Shown here in pieces: positions 9,342-19,488 of a stretch of DNA of 64,000 bases. Both the position numbers and the translations under genes were made by a program. The notes under the pieces were generated by a model. It saw only the letters and a list, made by a program, of their open reading frames with translations. It was not told where the DNA came from and made no database searches. The stretch is from positions 62,001 to 126,000 of the IMG/VR virus record IMGVR_UViG_3300012920_000022, one strand, 5' to 3'. This DNA comes from a virus. The stretch's first letter is position 1. The number at the start of each line of letters is the position of its first letter.

Positions 9342-9582
9342 TATTAAAATCATATCAAACTATTTTAGCTATTTACATAGTATTGGATTTATATTGGGTG
9401 AATTGATTGATGTGATAGAATACAATAAAGATATATATAATTTAGTAATAAAAGAATATAATGATAATAAAAACCATACTGACACAGTAACTTATAGATT
9501 TACTGTGTATTGGGATAAGGGAATTGTGGAGACAATATCAAAGTATGGCAGATGTATAGAATCATTATATACATATATATGA
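9313..9582 (+). CDS. Hypothetical small protein (89 aa)
   Basis: The ATG at 9313 overlaps the end of the large virion gene by 29 bp, and no later Met is available. The sequence (FSYLHSIGFILGELIDVIEYNKDIY, VTYRFTVYWDKGIVETISKYG) looks like a small alpha/beta protein. Its TGA lies within the palindrome of promoter copy 3. No family recognised. Confidence 0.6.
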   Translation: MSIQTPKTDSIKIISNYFSYLHSIGFILGELIDVIEYNKDIYNLVIKEYNDNKNHTDTVTYRFTVYWDKGIVETISKYGRCIESLYTYI

Positions 9583-9620
9583 CAGATTGTCATATAATAT
9601 CCATTGGTACGATTTTTGTA
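9579..9620 (+). promoter_or_regulatory. Early-type promoter module, copy 3
   Basis: ATGACA-GAT-TGTCAT (9579-9593) precedes TTGGTACGATTTTTGTA (9604-9620), with the same 13-position spacing. The block from the palindrome through TATGTAAAA is almost identical to copy 1. It drives the LRR operon starting at 9643. Confidence 0.75.
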
Positions 9621-9642
9621 ATATTTTATGTAAAAATAGATT

Positions 9643-10500
9643 ATGTCTAATATAGAGAAGTTATTAATTAGTGGTGATGATAGAAATATAAGACTTGCAT
9701 TTATGTTGATAAAATCTACTAATCCCAAATATGACGATAAAATTAGTAGCATGCTGGTGAAATATCCAATATATTGTTTAGAATATGGTGTTGAATTATA
9801 TTATTTTAAATCCATTAATGAACTCACCATAGAAAACTGGTTTTTTGGTGAATTACCAGATTCTTTATTTAATCTAACTAATCTAACTAGTTTGAACATA
9901 TTTAATACTCATATAACCAAAATTCCCGATAATATCGGGAATTTAACCAATTTATGCACATTAAATATAAAATATAACAAGAGATTGACCAAATTACCAG
10001 AATCTATTGGTAATTTGGTCAATCTCACAGATTTATGTTTATCTGATAATGGTATTAATAGTCTACCAGAATCTATTGGTAAACTTGGTAAATTGCACAC
10101 ATTAAATACAACAAATAATCAATTATCCCATGGACTTCCAGAAACAATTGGCAATTTGAAGAATCTTCAAATTCTTCAAATTGCCAATTGTTTCTTAACT
10201 AAATTACCGAAATCTATTATTAAATTGCACAATTTAACAAAATTATATATTAATAATAATTCTATTACTAAATTACCGGAATCAATAGGTGAATTAAAAA
10301 GCTTAACTCATATAATTTTTAATGATAATTATATTACCAAATTACCGAAATCAATGGGTGATCTGGATAATTTGATTTGTTTGGATATTTCTAATAACCA
10401 AATATCAAATAATGTTAGTAAATTAAATGAAATGAAGAATTTGCGTATTTTTAATAACAACTATAATAATAGTGAATTACATGAAATTCACTTTAAATGA
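9643..10500 (+). CDS. Leucine-rich-repeat protein (285 aa)
   Basis: The family N-terminal domain (IEKLLISGDDRNIRLAFMLIKS, VKYPIYCLEYGVELYYF) is followed by about eight LRR units (LPESIGNLVNLTDLCLSDNGINS). The repeat order is somewhat irregular. Two strong perfect inverted repeats lie inside the LRR region (9981-10026 and 10140-10195). First gene after promoter copy 3; its end overlaps the ATPase gene start by 20 bp. Confidence 0.88.
   Translation: MSNIEKLLISGDDRNIRLAFMLIKSTNPKYDDKISSMLVKYPIYCLEYGVELYYFKSINELTIENWFFGELPDSLFNLTNLTSLNIFNTHITKIPDNIGNLTNLCTLNIKYNKRLTKLPESIGNLVNLTDLCLSDNGINSLPESIGKLGKLHTLNTTNNQLSHGLPETIGNLKNLQILQIANCFLTKLPKSIIKLHNLTKLYINNNSITKLPESIGELKSLTHIIFNDNYITKLPKSMGDLDNLICLDISNNQISNNVSKLNEMKNLRIFNNNYNNSELHEIHFK
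9981..10026. repeat. Perfect 18-bp inverted repeat inside LRR gene
   Basis: GAGATTGACCAAATTACC (9981-9998) pairs exactly with 10009-10026 around a 10-nt loop. Confidence 0.9.
10140..10195. repeat. Perfect 25-bp inverted repeat inside LRR gene
   Basis: The 25-nt arm at 10140-10164 is the exact reverse complement of 10171-10195, with a 6-nt loop (CTTCAA). The transcript would form a very stable hairpin in mid-coding sequence. Confidence 0.9.
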
Positions 10501-11125
10501 AATAAAGAAAATGGACTATAATAATTTAGATGATCATATAGATGGTTTAGTTAACATATTAGATTCTATAGAACCCAATGGATCTGTATACTTATTAACT
10601 GGTTCTAATGGATCTGGGAAATCACTCATAAGATCACAGCTACCACACTATATATCTAGAAAATTAAATGTTGATGCTGGTAGTTGTACTGCTTCAACTA
10701 GCATGGCTTTGAGAACTGGTTCTAACCCAGAAATGGGTGGTCTTAGTGGAATGATGAGGGATACTGGATGGTTGCCCACAAGTATGGAAACTTTTGATAA
10801 TATAATTGGTTTATTGAAAGTTAAAGATAGATTTTTAACTATAGATGAGCCTGAAATAGGCATGGGGGAAGAAACTATTATGTCATTGTGTAGCATGCTC
10901 AATGATAAACTCAAAGAATTATCATCAGAAGAATTTAAGGGTTGTATGATAATAACACATAACAGATATCTAGTCGAAAATTTGGATTATGACTATTTTT
11001 TAAATACTGATGGTTATTCCAGCAAAAACGATTGGTTAAATAGAAAAATCATCCCTATTAACATCGATGAATTGATGGATAATAAACTATCAAAAGCAAT
11101 AAACAACAGGACAAATAAAAAATAG
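10481..11125 (+). CDS. Small ABC/SMC-type ATPase (214 aa)
   Basis: Walker A is YLLTGSNGSGKS (about residues 37-48), Walker B FLTIDEPEIGMGEE, with a switch-like His in MIITHNRYL. This is the layout of ABC-type ATP-binding proteins. There is no long coiled coil or membrane domain, and the LSGG-type signature is unclear (PEMGGLSGMM region could be a variant). It lies in a co-oriented block with four LRR genes. The ATG at 10481 is preferred over the GTG at 10472. Partner and substrate unknown; distinct from the gp46-type ATPase at the right edge. Confidence 0.8.
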   Translation: MKFTLNEIKKMDYNNLDDHIDGLVNILDSIEPNGSVYLLTGSNGSGKSLIRSQLPHYISRKLNVDAGSCTASTSMALRTGSNPEMGGLSGMMRDTGWLPTSMETFDNIIGLLKVKDRFLTIDEPEIGMGEETIMSLCSMLNDKLKELSSEEFKGCMIITHNRYLVENLDYDYFLNTDGYSSKNDWLNRKIIPINIDELMDNKLSKAINNRTNKK

Positions 11126-11126
11126 G

Positions 11127-11645
11127 ATGTCAACTATAATATACGATGCTTACAAATATGATGGTAATTTACAATCACTTATGGATGAATTACCCAGAGT
11201 AAGAATTGATTTCCACAAACACATAGAATCTAATCTTAAATCTTTATTTAATGATGAGATAATGGATGCAGATAATGCATATCAATCAGTTAAAAATATG
11301 GCAAAATCTGATATGAGATGGATTCAAGAATATGAAGATACATGTATACAAGTATATGTGTGTGAAGACATAATATACATACAATTATTTGGAATGATAA
11401 AAAGCATACACATACATGATGATTTAATAAAGAAATTATATGATTTTTCCTTTGATGACAGATGTATGGATGATAGTGAAAAAGATTGGTGGAAGAGTAG
11501 AGAAAAAATCTGGGGGAAAATATTTCATAAATCACCGATACCATTATATGCTGGACTATCATATAGTATCGGTGATTCCAATATTATGTTACTTGACACA
11601 ATAAGGAAAATAAGAGGTGAAAAGCCAATATATGGATACGGATAA
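11127..11645 (+). CDS. Hypothetical protein (172 aa) in LRR operon
   Basis: The gene starts 1 bp after the ATPase stop. The N-terminus reads MSTIIYDAYKYDGNLQSLMDEL, the middle has an aromatic/acidic segment (MRWIQEYEDTCIQVYVCEDIIYIQLFG), and the C-terminus ends KPIYGYG. No recognisable domain. A 12-bp inverted repeat (11530-11541/11566-11577) is within it. Translationally coupled with its neighbours by spacing. Confidence 0.7.
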   Translation: MSTIIYDAYKYDGNLQSLMDELPRVRIDFHKHIESNLKSLFNDEIMDADNAYQSVKNMAKSDMRWIQEYEDTCIQVYVCEDIIYIQLFGMIKSIHIHDDLIKKLYDFSFDDRCMDDSEKDWWKSREKIWGKIFHKSPIPLYAGLSYSIGDSNIMLLDTIRKIRGEKPIYGYG

Positions 11646-12714
11646 TAAAATATTACAATTATTAAGCAGTGATGATGATGCCAATATTAAATTAGCATTT
11701 AGCATTGTTAAACCATTACAGTATGGGGATTCTGTGGCTGTAAAGTTAAGAGAGTTTCCATATTATTGTTTGGAGCATGATCTGGAGATGGATTTTATGG
11801 TTGAATTATGTAAATTAACCATAAAACATGTAAAATTCAATAAATTACCAGAATCTATTGGTAAATTGACTAAATTGACTAAATTGACTATTGAGGATAC
11901 TGGGATATCAAAACTACCAGAATCTATTGGTAAACTAATTAATCTTAAAACGCTGTCTATTATTGGTCATACCATAACCAAACTACCAGATGCCATAGGT
12001 GATTTGACCAATTTAAGATGGTTAAATATTGAGAGAGGTACATTATCAGAACTACCAGATGCCATAGGTAATCTGGAAAATTTGGATATATTATCTATTG
12101 TTAAAAATAATTTGAATTCATTACCAGAATCTATTGGTAAACTCAATATGTTGACTATGTTGACTATTAAGTATACTGGGGTATCAAAACTACCGGAATC
12201 CATAAGCAATCTGGTAAACTTAAAGCAATTAACCATTGTGGATAGTATGTTATTAAGTTTACCAGATTGCATAGCTAAATTAGTAAACCTAGACACATTA
12301 TCTATTCCTGGTAATTTTATTACTAAATTACCAAAATCAATAGGTAATCTAAATAAACTCACCAGGGTTGATATTAGTGGAAATCAGTTAGTGGAACTAC
12401 CAGAATCAATAGGTAATTTGATAAACTTAATTTCATTGTATTTACATGACAATACCATAGCTAGATTACCAGAATCTATTGTAAAATTACGACAATTGTT
12501 GTGTTTAGATTTATCAAATAATAACTTATTTGATTTACCCAAAGAATTTACCAGTATGGTTGGTTTACAAGAATTATCTTTATTTAATAATCAACTTATG
12601 GATCTCCCACCAACCATATCAAATATGGTTGGTTTAACAACTATAAATGTACGTAGTAATAATTTTAATAAAATACCCGTATTTTATCATACTCCCATAA
12701 CTATTTTAACATGA
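11632..12714 (+). CDS. Leucine-rich-repeat protein (360 aa)
   Basis: The family N-terminal domain (KILQLLSSDDDANIKLAFSIVK, LREFPYYCLEHDLEMDFM) is followed by about twelve LRR units. Units carry motifs such as LPESIGKLTKLTKLTIEDTGISK and LPDAIGDLTNLRWLNIERGTL. The ATG at 11632 gives the expected N-terminus; the earlier GTG at 11617 is less likely. It overlaps the previous gene by 14 bp and the next LRR by 4 bp. Confidence 0.88.
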   Translation: MDTDNKILQLLSSDDDANIKLAFSIVKPLQYGDSVAVKLREFPYYCLEHDLEMDFMVELCKLTIKHVKFNKLPESIGKLTKLTKLTIEDTGISKLPESIGKLINLKTLSIIGHTITKLPDAIGDLTNLRWLNIERGTLSELPDAIGNLENLDILSIVKNNLNSLPESIGKLNMLTMLTIKYTGVSKLPESISNLVNLKQLTIVDSMLLSLPDCIAKLVNLDTLSIPGNFITKLPKSIGNLNKLTRVDISGNQLVELPESIGNLINLISLYLHDNTIARLPESIVKLRQLLCLDLSNNNLFDLPKEFTSMVGLQELSLFNNQLMDLPPTISNMVGLTTINVRSNNFNKIPVFYHTPITILT

Positions 12715-13568
12715 TGGATGATAATATATTAATATTATTAGATGGTGATGATATTAATATTAGATTAGCTTTTACCATGGTTAAATCATTGAATTATGAT
12801 GAAGTTGTTTCCGATAGATTAAGAGAATTCCCGTTATATTGTTTGGAATATGGTGTGGAAATGGATTATATGATCAATTTAAAGAGTTTAAAAATTGATC
12901 ATATGGGGATTGATAAATTACCAGATTCTATCGGGGAATTAAAAAATCTTATATCTCTGGATATAAGTCACAACCATCTCATGTACCTACCAAATAGTAT
13001 TGGGGAATTAAAAAATCTTGAACAATTATGGTTAAATAATAATTTTTTAGTTGAATTACCTGAATCGATCAAGAATCTATGTAAACTCAACATGTTGAGT
13101 TTACATGATAATGAATTTAACCATTTTCCCGAATCAATATGCAAATTACAAAATATTCAGTGGATAGATTGTGAAAATAATCTAATATATGAATTACCAG
13201 ATTCTATCGGGGAATTAAAGAATTTGAGAGAACTAAGTTTTAATCATAATTATATTAGCAAGTTGCCAGATTCTATCGGGGAATTAAAGAATCTAAGATC
13301 TTTGGATGTTGGTTTTAATAAAATGATTGAATTGCCTGATACTATAGGAGGATTATGTAAACTATTTAGATTATCTGTTTGTGATAACTATATATCTGAA
13401 TTACCAAAATCCATATCAAAACTAAAACATATTAGTTCCATAGATATAAATGATAATCCTATCGTTCACATTCCAGAATTTATATATGAATTAGAAAGCT
13501 TAAATTATTTACATCATAATGATATAACCATCAATTTAAAAACTTCCGAAACATGGAAAATAAGGTAA
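12711..13568 (+). CDS. Leucine-rich-repeat protein (285 aa)
   Basis: N-terminal domain MMDDNILILLDGDDINIRLAF, then LREFPLYCLEYGVEMDYM; about nine LRR units (LPDSIGELKNLISLDISHNHLM). Codons repeat in the LRR part, with LPDSIGELKNL recurring. A 28-nt perfect palindrome (13079-13106) lies in the coding region. Overlaps the next LRR gene by 16 bp. Confidence 0.88.
   Translation: MMDDNILILLDGDDINIRLAFTMVKSLNYDEVVSDRLREFPLYCLEYGVEMDYMINLKSLKIDHMGIDKLPDSIGELKNLISLDISHNHLMYLPNSIGELKNLEQLWLNNNFLVELPESIKNLCKLNMLSLHDNEFNHFPESICKLQNIQWIDCENNLIYELPDSIGELKNLRELSFNHNYISKLPDSIGELKNLRSLDVGFNKMIELPDTIGGLCKLFRLSVCDNYISELPKSISKLKHISSIDINDNPIVHIPEFIYELESLNYLHHNDITINLKTSETWKIR
13079..13106. repeat. Perfect 28-nt palindrome inside LRR gene
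   Basis: ATGTAAACTCAACA is directly followed by its reverse complement. No spacer. Confidence 0.9.
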
Positions 13569-14644
13569 TTAGTTTAATAAATAGTGATGATATTACTAAT
13601 ATAGATTTAGCATTTACACTAATTAAATCTATATATGCAAATGATAGTTATAGTGAAACAATATTATCTGAAATCAAATCATATCCTACATATTGTTTAA
13701 AATATGGTATAGCATTATCTTATATTAATAGATTGGATATATCCAATCTTGATGAATTTAATCTATTAATCTATCATATATCTGAATTAACATCACTATA
13801 TTATTTAAATATATATGATATAAATTTAAATGAATTACCCTCTGAAATTGGTGATCTAATAGAATTGCGTAGGTTGGATTTGAATAATAACAACCTACGC
13901 ACATTACCTGATTCTATTGGGAATTTACATAATCTATGCTGGTTATCCATAAACTATAATAGATTAGATATTTTCCCAGATTGCATTACTAAGTTATATA
14001 ATTTAAGATCATTGTTTATAACTGGTAATGGATTGTATGAATTACCAGAATCAATAGGCAAACTGAAGAATTTATCCAGTTTACATGCTGGTAACAATTA
14101 TTTTATTTCAGGCTTACCAGAATCAATAGGAGAATTAAAGAAATTACGTAATATTAGCTTTGTGAATAGTAGGCTTAACACATTACCTGATTCCATAGGT
14201 GAATTGGAAAACTTACAGACTGCTAATTTATTCTATAATCTTATCCCTAGAGTACCAGAATCAATAGGAGAATTAAAGAAATTACAAGAACTGAATCTTA
14301 ACAATAATGAAATTAGTGAATTACCAGAATCAATAGGTAAATTGATAAATCTAGAATTATTATATCTTAATTCAAATGAGCTACAAGATATACCATCATG
14401 TGTTATTGAATTAAAAAATTTAAAAGAATTACACATTGATAATAATTATTTGTATGTAATTCCTGAATCAATGGGTGAATTAACTAATTTACAAGAGTTA
14501 AGTTTGGCTAAAAACGAGCTACAGGATCTCCCATCATCAATCAATCAACTAATGAAATTAAGAGAATTGAATATATCTGAAAATTATATTGATGATTTAC
14601 CGTGGTATCTATATGACATGAATGATCTTATAGTTATTAGATGA
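13553..14644 (+). CDS. Leucine-rich-repeat protein (363 aa)
   Basis: N-terminal domain (VISLINSDDITNIDLAFTLIKS, IKSYPTYCLKYGIALSYI) and about thirteen LRR units (LPESIGKLKNLSSLHAGNNYF, VPESIGELKKLQELNLNNNE). Last gene of the 9.6-14.6 kb operon; a 9-bp hairpin follows at 14660. Function unknown. Confidence 0.88.
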   Translation: MENKVISLINSDDITNIDLAFTLIKSIYANDSYSETILSEIKSYPTYCLKYGIALSYINRLDISNLDEFNLLIYHISELTSLYYLNIYDINLNELPSEIGDLIELRRLDLNNNNLRTLPDSIGNLHNLCWLSINYNRLDIFPDCITKLYNLRSLFITGNGLYELPESIGKLKNLSSLHAGNNYFISGLPESIGELKKLRNISFVNSRLNTLPDSIGELENLQTANLFYNLIPRVPESIGELKKLQELNLNNNEISELPESIGKLINLELLYLNSNELQDIPSCVIELKNLKELHIDNNYLYVIPESMGELTNLQELSLAKNELQDLPSSINQLMKLRELNISENYIDDLPWYLYDMNDLIVIR

Positions 14645-14659
14645 CATATAAGATTAATA

Positions 14660-14683
14660 AATAACACAAATAACTGTGTTATT
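14660..14683. terminator. Hairpin after LRR operon
   Basis: AATAACACA (14660-14668) pairs with TGTGTTATT (14675-14683) around a 6-nt loop. It follows the LRR stop by 16 bp and ends just before the ATG (14685) of the structural gene. It could terminate the operon or mask the start; no long T-run follows. Confidence 0.4.
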
Positions 14684-14684
14684 A

Positions 14685-17600
14685 ATGAATAGACAATTAA
14701 TACGTACATATCCCACTATCACTGGAAACATTAAAATATCAATTTCCAGAGACAATGTTTACTTAACTACCATCAATTCTACTAATAATCTAAACAGAAA
14801 TAATTATAAATACATCAAGAGACCAAATTCTGGTAACTTTATAGATGATTTAAAAAACTTCTACAATACTATACAATCAACTGATATGTATAGTATTGTA
14901 GAAGAAAGCTTATCCGAATCAATAAGAAATGATTTTAATGATCAATATTCTACTATATATGATGCTGGATTACGTAATATATTATCATTAAAAGTACCTG
15001 AAAGACTATCTATATTTGCACCTATATATTTTAATAACACTAACGATTTCCCCAATTCATATCATATATTTAAAGTACCTGAACCTGATATTAAAAGGAA
15101 ACCTACTACTGAGATATTACCAAACAAAAAATATAGATATTTTGGTGATCATCCTATGGAATATGGTAATAATTTAATAGACAATGATAGCTTCTTAGTA
15201 ACAGATGATGTATTATTATCATATTCCATACCATCTAATGGTTATCTTATAGAAGATAAATCTACTTTGGATAATATTACCATAGAAGAAATATTGGATA
15301 AATCAAAACTGGTTCAAAGTTTTGATTTATCCAATATCCCATATATAACTAATACCTTAAATTATCCCGATTATCCCAACAAACCATATTATGTCAATTT
15401 TGATAACCAACAAATTACGATATATGGTATAGATTATATGAACGGATCTATTAATCAAAAATCCATATCCATATCTAAGTTCATAGATAGTGAGTATCAA
15501 ATCTCTGAATTTGATAGATTTATATCCAATCTATATACTAATAATAATTTAATATACCCAAATATATTAAACATAGAATTTTTATTTGATGATCCCGATG
15601 ATGGATTTCATAGATATTATGGTTTTTATGGTAATTTGGATGATAAGGCTACATTTAATTTTGATTCTTTAAAATTTTCTAATGATTATAATTTAAACTT
15701 GTTTAATGAAAATTCATTACCATTAAACAGAAATTCTTTGATTACATCAGATGATAATGTAATTATATCCCCTACCGATGTAATTGATGGTAATTTACCA
15801 ATTGATGTAATTGATGAAAATGTAATATCTTTTATTAGATCCCACAATTCTGTGATTAAAGTAAATAATCGCAAAGATCCATTAACCATGGTTAATGGAG
15901 GCATTAAAATTGGAGATTTGATAAATTATGATGGTATAATAAACATAGAATCATATGCTTTTAATAGTCCATCAAAAGCATATGTAGAAATATCGGTAAC
16001 TGATCAGTTTAAAGTAGGTGATTCTATATCTATACTTAGAAATGGTAAAACATATATGGAAATCATCGCTGATGATTTAAAAGACTATAAGCAATTACCA
16101 TATGATCCCTATAACACAGATTATGTAGAAGGAACTAATGTTGCATATTATTTCTACCCATTTGGTGATATTGAATCTATATCTAATGCCATAATAAACG
16201 CAATAAAATGGTTGTCTGATGATATGTCCGGTGTAATAGATGCAATATATCATGATGGTAAAATTATAATTTATCACAGCACCCATGGTATACAGGGTAA
16301 TCTGTTTTCCATAACTGCTAATACTAGTTCGCTGAATTTCACTAATGAAATTCGATTCAGTGGTGGCACAGATTTTTCCGATAATAATATCACATTAAAA
16401 ACTGATAACTTACCGGATTTATCCAATTTATATGTGTTAACTAATGATGGGTATGAAAAAGTTATAAGTATAAATAAACATTTTGAAATCATCAATAACA
16501 ATTTAGTTTTTTATGATGAGTATCTCAACATAACCATTAATGATTCTAAAACTTCAATTTTGGTAAATAATACCAAAGCAACACTGCTTCTAGTAGAACC
16601 ACTTAAATTCTCATTGCTAAATGTGTCCCCAATATCTGAACTTGATTTTGATTTTGATTCCGATACATATAATCTAAAATATGAGTCAGAATATTTTAGA
16701 TATTTTAAAGTCAGAAAGCTGGAAGTGGGAGTTGAGTATACTATATATAAAAATTCAGATACTGTTATAGATCCTATAATATCCCATAATGGTATTCAAT
16801 ATACTGTTGGTGACAGTTTTACATCAATCACAAATAATTTTGATATATTAGATGGAGATCCTATAATAATTGCTAATTCTCATTTTAATGATGAGGAGGT
16901 TATATCGTTTACAGGGTTTGTAACCCTTAATGATGGTCAATCAACATACAATTATGATAATCCGGAAGAAAAGTATAGATCGTTAATCAAACCAACATCT
17001 AATGAATATAGTAGATTTAAAGATAATCAATTTAATACTACTGAAAATAAAATTCATCCCAATATTTTTAAATTTGCAATTATAGGGGGTGGTGATGTTA
17101 GAGACAATCCCTATAGATTAAATTTGTCATCAGTATTTGGTAATAACTTTACTCCTGGTTTTGATTCCATAAATCAAAACCCAAATTTTTTTACTCATGA
17201 ATGGTTATATTTATCCGGTAAGCCACATGATTTTGATTTGAATAATAATTTTCCTTATTTCAATAGTACCATAGATGAAGACACCATCATAAATGATGGA
17301 TTTGATGACTATTTTGAATCTAATTTCATTACTTATAATGATAATGGTGTAATCAAAAAATATTATATAAATCCCAAATTAAGATATAGTGAGGTTGAAA
17401 AAGATGATAATGGTTATTTTGTATTTTTTAGGGGAGTTAGGATAAAACTAATTGGAAAACCATTTGATGGATATAGATTTTCTTCAATATTAGTATTCAC
17501 AAAATCAACTTATTTAAGTCCTAATAAACCAGTAAATTTAAAATTAATTGAAAATTCTAATCAGAAATTTGTATTATTAATAGTATATGTTAATATTGAA

Positions 17601-19337
17601 GATTATAAAGTATTACCAAATTTAAATGAAAAACATTTATATGAATATTCATATTTATACATGATGAACAGTCTTAAAAGATATGAGTCTAATCAATTCA
17701 AATTTGGAATTTTTTATGATTTTCCACCATTAAGTAATAATGTGTCATTATATGATGGTGGGGTTGGTATTAGCGGATTTAGGGGAGTCCAATTATATGG
17801 TAAAGTAGATCTATCTTTAACTGATTTACAAAATAGAATGACTTTTGAAACTAATAGTTTAATAGAATTATCAATTAAATTAATTGATGGGGAATTAGAC
17901 AGATTAGTTGCTATGAGTGATGATACATTTATTGGTTTTACCAATCAAAATTTTAGAATTAATGATACCTCATATGAAATAAATGCTGACAATACATTAT
18001 TGTCATTTGGTAAAGATTATATAGATTTATTACCAAATGGTATTGGAGTTTACAACATACTTAATCAAGTAGCAGGAAATAATTATAGTCCCATAATCCT
18101 AAATGATACCATATACCCCATATCTAATGCAACTTGGTTTTATAGAAATGGTGGTAAAGATTTTTATGAAGATTATGCATCATTATTATCATTTTCTAGT
18201 ATAGTTGATGGATTAAAAAATGGATTATTTGAAATGATTGGTGATAATATAACCTTAAATTTTATTGAACCATCTGAAATTACCATAAATAAATCACTGG
18301 AGTTAGTGGAAAGTTCTGTGATATCTCCAAAAAATCCCAGTAAATCAATAACCACATATGATGTCATAAACAATGATACTTCATTTAAAATTAAGAGGTA
18401 TAATGGGTTTTACGATTTGCTATTAAAAGATATATTCCTCCCAGCTTACTTAAATATAGATAAGACATGGCTATCATTTAATTTAATTACCTGGGAGGAA
18501 TACGGTAGATCTTGGGAATCAGAAATAGAATCAATACCTGTTCAAAATTGGGATATTTCTGATGCTTGGGAAGAAATCGATGAATCATTTGATTCATTTG
18601 AATTTGATATAGATGATGTAAATAAAAGCAAAACTCTATATGATGAAAATTATAATTTTGGATATGATGTATCCAAAATTAATCAATCATTTGGGAAATA
18701 TTGTAATAAAGTCTCACTATCATCAATAGGATATGAGGGAACCGGATATTTAGAAATAGATGATATCCATCTATTCAAGAAAGAGACATCTTTAAATGAT
18801 AATACTTGGTCATTTGGTTATCTTAATAATTGGATAACACTTAGTGATAATTCGTTAATATATGGCACATATTCTACCATAGAATTGCCGATATTGTTAA
18901 TGAGCAAAAACCTTAATGTCAATGAATCATTTTCCATGAATCCTAGTGATTTTATTAATATCAGTGGTAATAAAATCATCATCGACTATGGGAATTTATT
19001 TATAAATCATATATATGATTTATATCACCAATTATTCGATGGATATATATTTGATTGGGAAACCATGAATGGCAAGGAACAATTTATTAGAGATTATATA
19101 AATGAAAACATATATGATAGGTATATGATTAAAGATATATCAGTATATACGTCTGCAAATTATGAAAATAACTCCATTAACATAATACAAGGTAATATCA
19201 TATCTTTTATTAATAATGATATGATAAATAACAAAAATATTGATACCATATTAAATAATAGGGAAATAACAATAACTGTACCAATATCCAATATTGGTAT
19301 AAATGTGGGCATATCTATAAACTCAATTCATATATGA
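14685..19337 (+). CDS. Very large virion structural protein (about 1550 aa)
   Basis: At about 1550 residues, this is the longest protein in the window. It is Asn/Asp/Ile/Ser-rich and beta-prone, with a Trp-rich tract near residue 1250 (TWLSFNLITWEEYGRSW, SDAWEEIDESFDSF) like the 870-residue protein at 6729. No enzymatic motif is seen. Such size and composition suit a large tail or baseplate component. The ATG at 14685 is preferred over the GTG at 14676. TTAATAAATAAC (14654-14664) upstream resembles a late box. Two perfect inverted repeats lie near its 5' end (14858 and 15291). Confidence 0.7.
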   Translation: MNRQLIRTYPTITGNIKISISRDNVYLTTINSTNNLNRNNYKYIKRPNSGNFIDDLKNFYNTIQSTDMYSIVEESLSESIRNDFNDQYSTIYDAGLRNILSLKVPERLSIFAPIYFNNTNDFPNSYHIFKVPEPDIKRKPTTEILPNKKYRYFGDHPMEYGNNLIDNDSFLVTDDVLLSYSIPSNGYLIEDKSTLDNITIEEILDKSKLVQSFDLSNIPYITNTLNYPDYPNKPYYVNFDNQQITIYGIDYMNGSINQKSISISKFIDSEYQISEFDRFISNLYTNNNLIYPNILNIEFLFDDPDDGFHRYYGFYGNLDDKATFNFDSLKFSNDYNLNLFNENSLPLNRNSLITSDDNVIISPTDVIDGNLPIDVIDENVISFIRSHNSVIKVNNRKDPLTMVNGGIKIGDLINYDGIINIESYAFNSPSKAYVEISVTDQFKVGDSISILRNGKTYMEIIADDLKDYKQLPYDPYNTDYVEGTNVAYYFYPFGDIESISNAIINAIKWLSDDMSGVIDAIYHDGKIIIYHSTHGIQGNLFSITANTSSLNFTNEIRFSGGTDFSDNNITLKTDNLPDLSNLYVLTNDGYEKVISINKHFEIINNNLVFYDEYLNITINDSKTSILVNNTKATLLLVEPLKFSLLNVSPISELDFDFDSDTYNLKYESEYFRYFKVRKLEVGVEYTIYKNSDTVIDPIISHNGIQYTVGDSFTSITNNFDILDGDPIIIANSHFNDEEVISFTGFVTLNDGQSTYNYDNPEEKYRSLIKPTSNEYSRFKDNQFNTTENKIHPNIFKFAIIGGGDVRDNPYRLNLSSVFGNNFTPGFDSINQNPNFFTHEWLYLSGKPHDFDLNNNFPYFNSTIDEDTIINDGFDDYFESNFITYNDNGVIKKYYINPKLRYSEVEKDDNGYFVFFRGVRIKLIGKPFDGYRFSSILVFTKSTYLSPNKPVNLKLIENSNQKFVLLIVYVNIEDYKVLPNLNEKHLYEYSYLYMMNSLKRYESNQFKFGIFYDFPPLSNNVSLYDGGVGISGFRGVQLYGKVDLSLTDLQNRMTFETNSLIELSIKLIDGELDRLVAMSDDTFIGFTNQNFRINDTSYEINADNTLLSFGKDYIDLLPNGIGVYNILNQVAGNNYSPIILNDTIYPISNATWFYRNGGKDFYEDYASLLSFSSIVDGLKNGLFEMIGDNITLNFIEPSEITINKSLELVESSVISPKNPSKSITTYDVINNDTSFKIKRYNGFYDLLLKDIFLPAYLNIDKTWLSFNLITWEEYGRSWESEIESIPVQNWDISDAWEEIDESFDSFEFDIDDVNKSKTLYDENYNFGYDVSKINQSFGKYCNKVSLSSIGYEGTGYLEIDDIHLFKKETSLNDNTWSFGYLNNWITLSDNSLIYGTYSTIELPILLMSKNLNVNESFSMNPSDFINISGNKIIIDYGNLFINHIYDLYHQLFDGYIFDWETMNGKEQFIRDYINENIYDRYMIKDISVYTSANYENNSINIIQGNIISFINNDMINNKNIDTILNNREITITVPISNIGINVGISINSIHI
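14858..14904. repeat. Perfect 18-bp inverted repeat
   Basis: CTTCTACAATACTATACA (14858-14875) pairs exactly with 14887-14904; loop 11 nt. Inside the large structural gene. Confidence 0.9.
15291..15337. repeat. Perfect 20-bp inverted repeat
   Basis: ATATTGGATAAATCAAAACT (15291-15310) pairs exactly with 15318-15337; loop GGTTCAA. A 22-nt palindrome also lies at 15878-15899 and a 24-nt one at 19001-19024. Confidence 0.9.
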
Positions 19338-19488
19338 TTTTAAAGGAATCTATATAAGATATTGATATATAATATTGCAATAAAAATATCCAGTTTACTT
19401 AATTGGAAAAGATTTTTAATGGGTATGTTGAATAATGGAATAAAATTAATATTTTTCCATAAATGATAATATGTACTATATATAGATT

